From the NCBI GenBank assembly GCA_030042855.1, contig JASHYU010000141.1, positions 1 through 5,351 of the forward strand: a stretch of DNA of 5,351 nucleotides, given 5' to 3'. Shown here one piece after another: positions 4,772 to 5,351 of the stretch. Within the stretch, counting starts at the first letter, position 1. Every line of letters starts with the position of its first letter. A program made the translations under genes and the position numbers. Below the pieces are notes generated by a model. It was not told the DNA's origin. It did no database searches and saw nothing but the letters and a program-made list of their open reading frames with translations. Source of the stretch: Thermoplasmata archaeon. Its GTDB lineage: Archaea; Thermoplasmatota; Thermoplasmata; UBA184.

Positions 4772-5351
4772 GTGAGCCCAGCCGAGGGCGGGGTCGACCT
4801 GGTCTTGACCAACGGCAAGATCGCGACGCTCGACGCGCGCGGCTCGTTCGTCGAGGCGCTCGCGGTCCGCGACGGGCGAGTCGTCGCGCTGGGCTCGGAC
4901 GCGGAGGCCCTCGCCCGTCGGTCCACCACCGTGCGCACGATCGATGCGGGCGGGCGCACGGTCGTCCCCGGATTGACCGATACCCACCTCCATTTCATCC
5001 GCGAAGGCCGTCACTATCTCGCCGAGCTTCGGTGGGACGGGGTAGCGACCCTGACCGAGGCCCTGGAACGTCTGCGCCAGCAGGCGCTCCGTACTCCGCC
5101 CGGCCAGTGGGTCCGGGTGGTCGGAGGGTGGTCCGAGTTCCAGTTCGCGGAGCGCCGCGTGCCGACGCCCGGGGAGATCACCGCCGCCGCGGGAGAGGCC
5201 CCCGCCCTCGTTCTCCACCTGTACCAGGACGCGACGCTGGACCCGACGGGGCTCTCGGCCCAGCAGGTCGGGCCCACGACACCGCCTTCGCCGGGAGGCA
5301 CGATCGAGCGCGATCCGAAGGGAGGCCTCAGCGGCCGTCTGCTCGCGACTC
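4772..5351 (+). CDS. YtcJ-like amidohydrolase, N-terminal part (runs off the right edge)
   Basis: The frame starts at GTG 4772 and stays open to the window edge, showing 193 residues; family members are usually over 500 residues, so most of the protein lies outside. Residues 8-70 form the usual beta-sandwich entry of amidohydrolases (VDLVLTNGKIATLDARGSFVEALAVRDGRVVALGSD ... GGRTVVPGLTD), and the first metal-binding motif, His72-x-His74 in DTHLHF, is intact. The following segments (LAELRWDGVATLTEAL at 83-98, PPGQWVRVVGGWSEFQFAERRVPT at 109-132 and ALVLHLYQDATLD at 145-157) are characteristic of the YtcJ branch. The family hydrolyses C-N bonds of largely unknown amide or cyclic substrates, with the metal site in a TIM barrel. 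There is no signal peptide. It has its own TATA-like box and ribosome binding site, so it is probably a separate transcription unit from the phosphoesterase. The remaining catalytic residues cannot be checked here. Confidence 0.92.
   Translation, partial: MSPAEGGVDLVLTNGKIATLDARGSFVEALAVRDGRVVALGSDAEALARRSTTVRTIDAGGRTVVPGLTDTHLHFIREGRHYLAELRWDGVATLTEALERLRQQALRTPPGQWVRVVGGWSEFQFAERRVPTPGEITAAAGEAPALVLHLYQDATLDPTGLSAQQVGPTTPPSPGGTIERDPKGGLSGRLLAT

Noticed and set aside
1..5351. A defence system, mobile element or novel multi-gene system.
   Set aside because: No transposase, integrase, nuclease, toxin-antitoxin pair, terminal repeats or repeat-spacer array is visible. The AAA ATPase with its unknown partner is the only candidate, and the partner is cut by the window edge.

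Overview
The window is a GC-rich stretch (by eye about two thirds G+C, with strong G/C preference at third codon positions). It holds three complete plus-strand genes, one complete minus-strand gene, and a gene cut at each edge. The spacing is tight. The likely start signals include archaeal-style Shine-Dalgarno cores (GGTGA, GGAGGG), short AT-rich TATA-like boxes and one probably leaderless gene, and I see no sigma70 -35/-10 pairs. Together with a zinc-ribbon two-span membrane protein of a kind common in archaea, this suggests a high-GC archaeon, perhaps a soil or sediment Thermoplasmatota lineage. That placement is an inference; nothing in the window proves it and a GC-rich bacterium is not excluded.

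Layout. At 3-182 is the C-terminal end of an unrecognised protein, followed 21 nt later by an ExeA/Cdc6-type AAA ATPase (204-1244); these two look like an operon. Convergent to it, with only 21 nt between stop codons, is a zinc-dependent MDR alcohol dehydrogenase of the CAD2-like branch (1266-2285, minus). A 134-bp divergent promoter region separates it from a small zinc-ribbon membrane protein (2420-2914, plus). An intergenic stretch with a striking 13-bp inverted repeat follows, then a purple-acid-phosphatase-type metallophosphoesterase (3076-4494, plus). After a 277-bp non-coding gap with a TATA-like box and a good ribosome binding site, a YtcJ-like amidohydrolase (4772 to the right edge) begins.

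The genes do not form one obvious pathway. The ATPase pair is a nucleotide-driven switch or motor of unknown target. The dehydrogenase, phosphoesterase and amidohydrolase look like independent housekeeping or catabolic enzymes, each with its own promoter. I find no mobile element, CRISPR array, rRNA or convincing tRNA, and no recognisable defence system. The points most worth a second look are the inverted-repeat element before the phosphoesterase, an Asp in place of a structural-zinc Cys in the dehydrogenase, an altered Walker B in the ATPase, and a complete purple-acid-phosphatase ligand set in a protein with no export signal.
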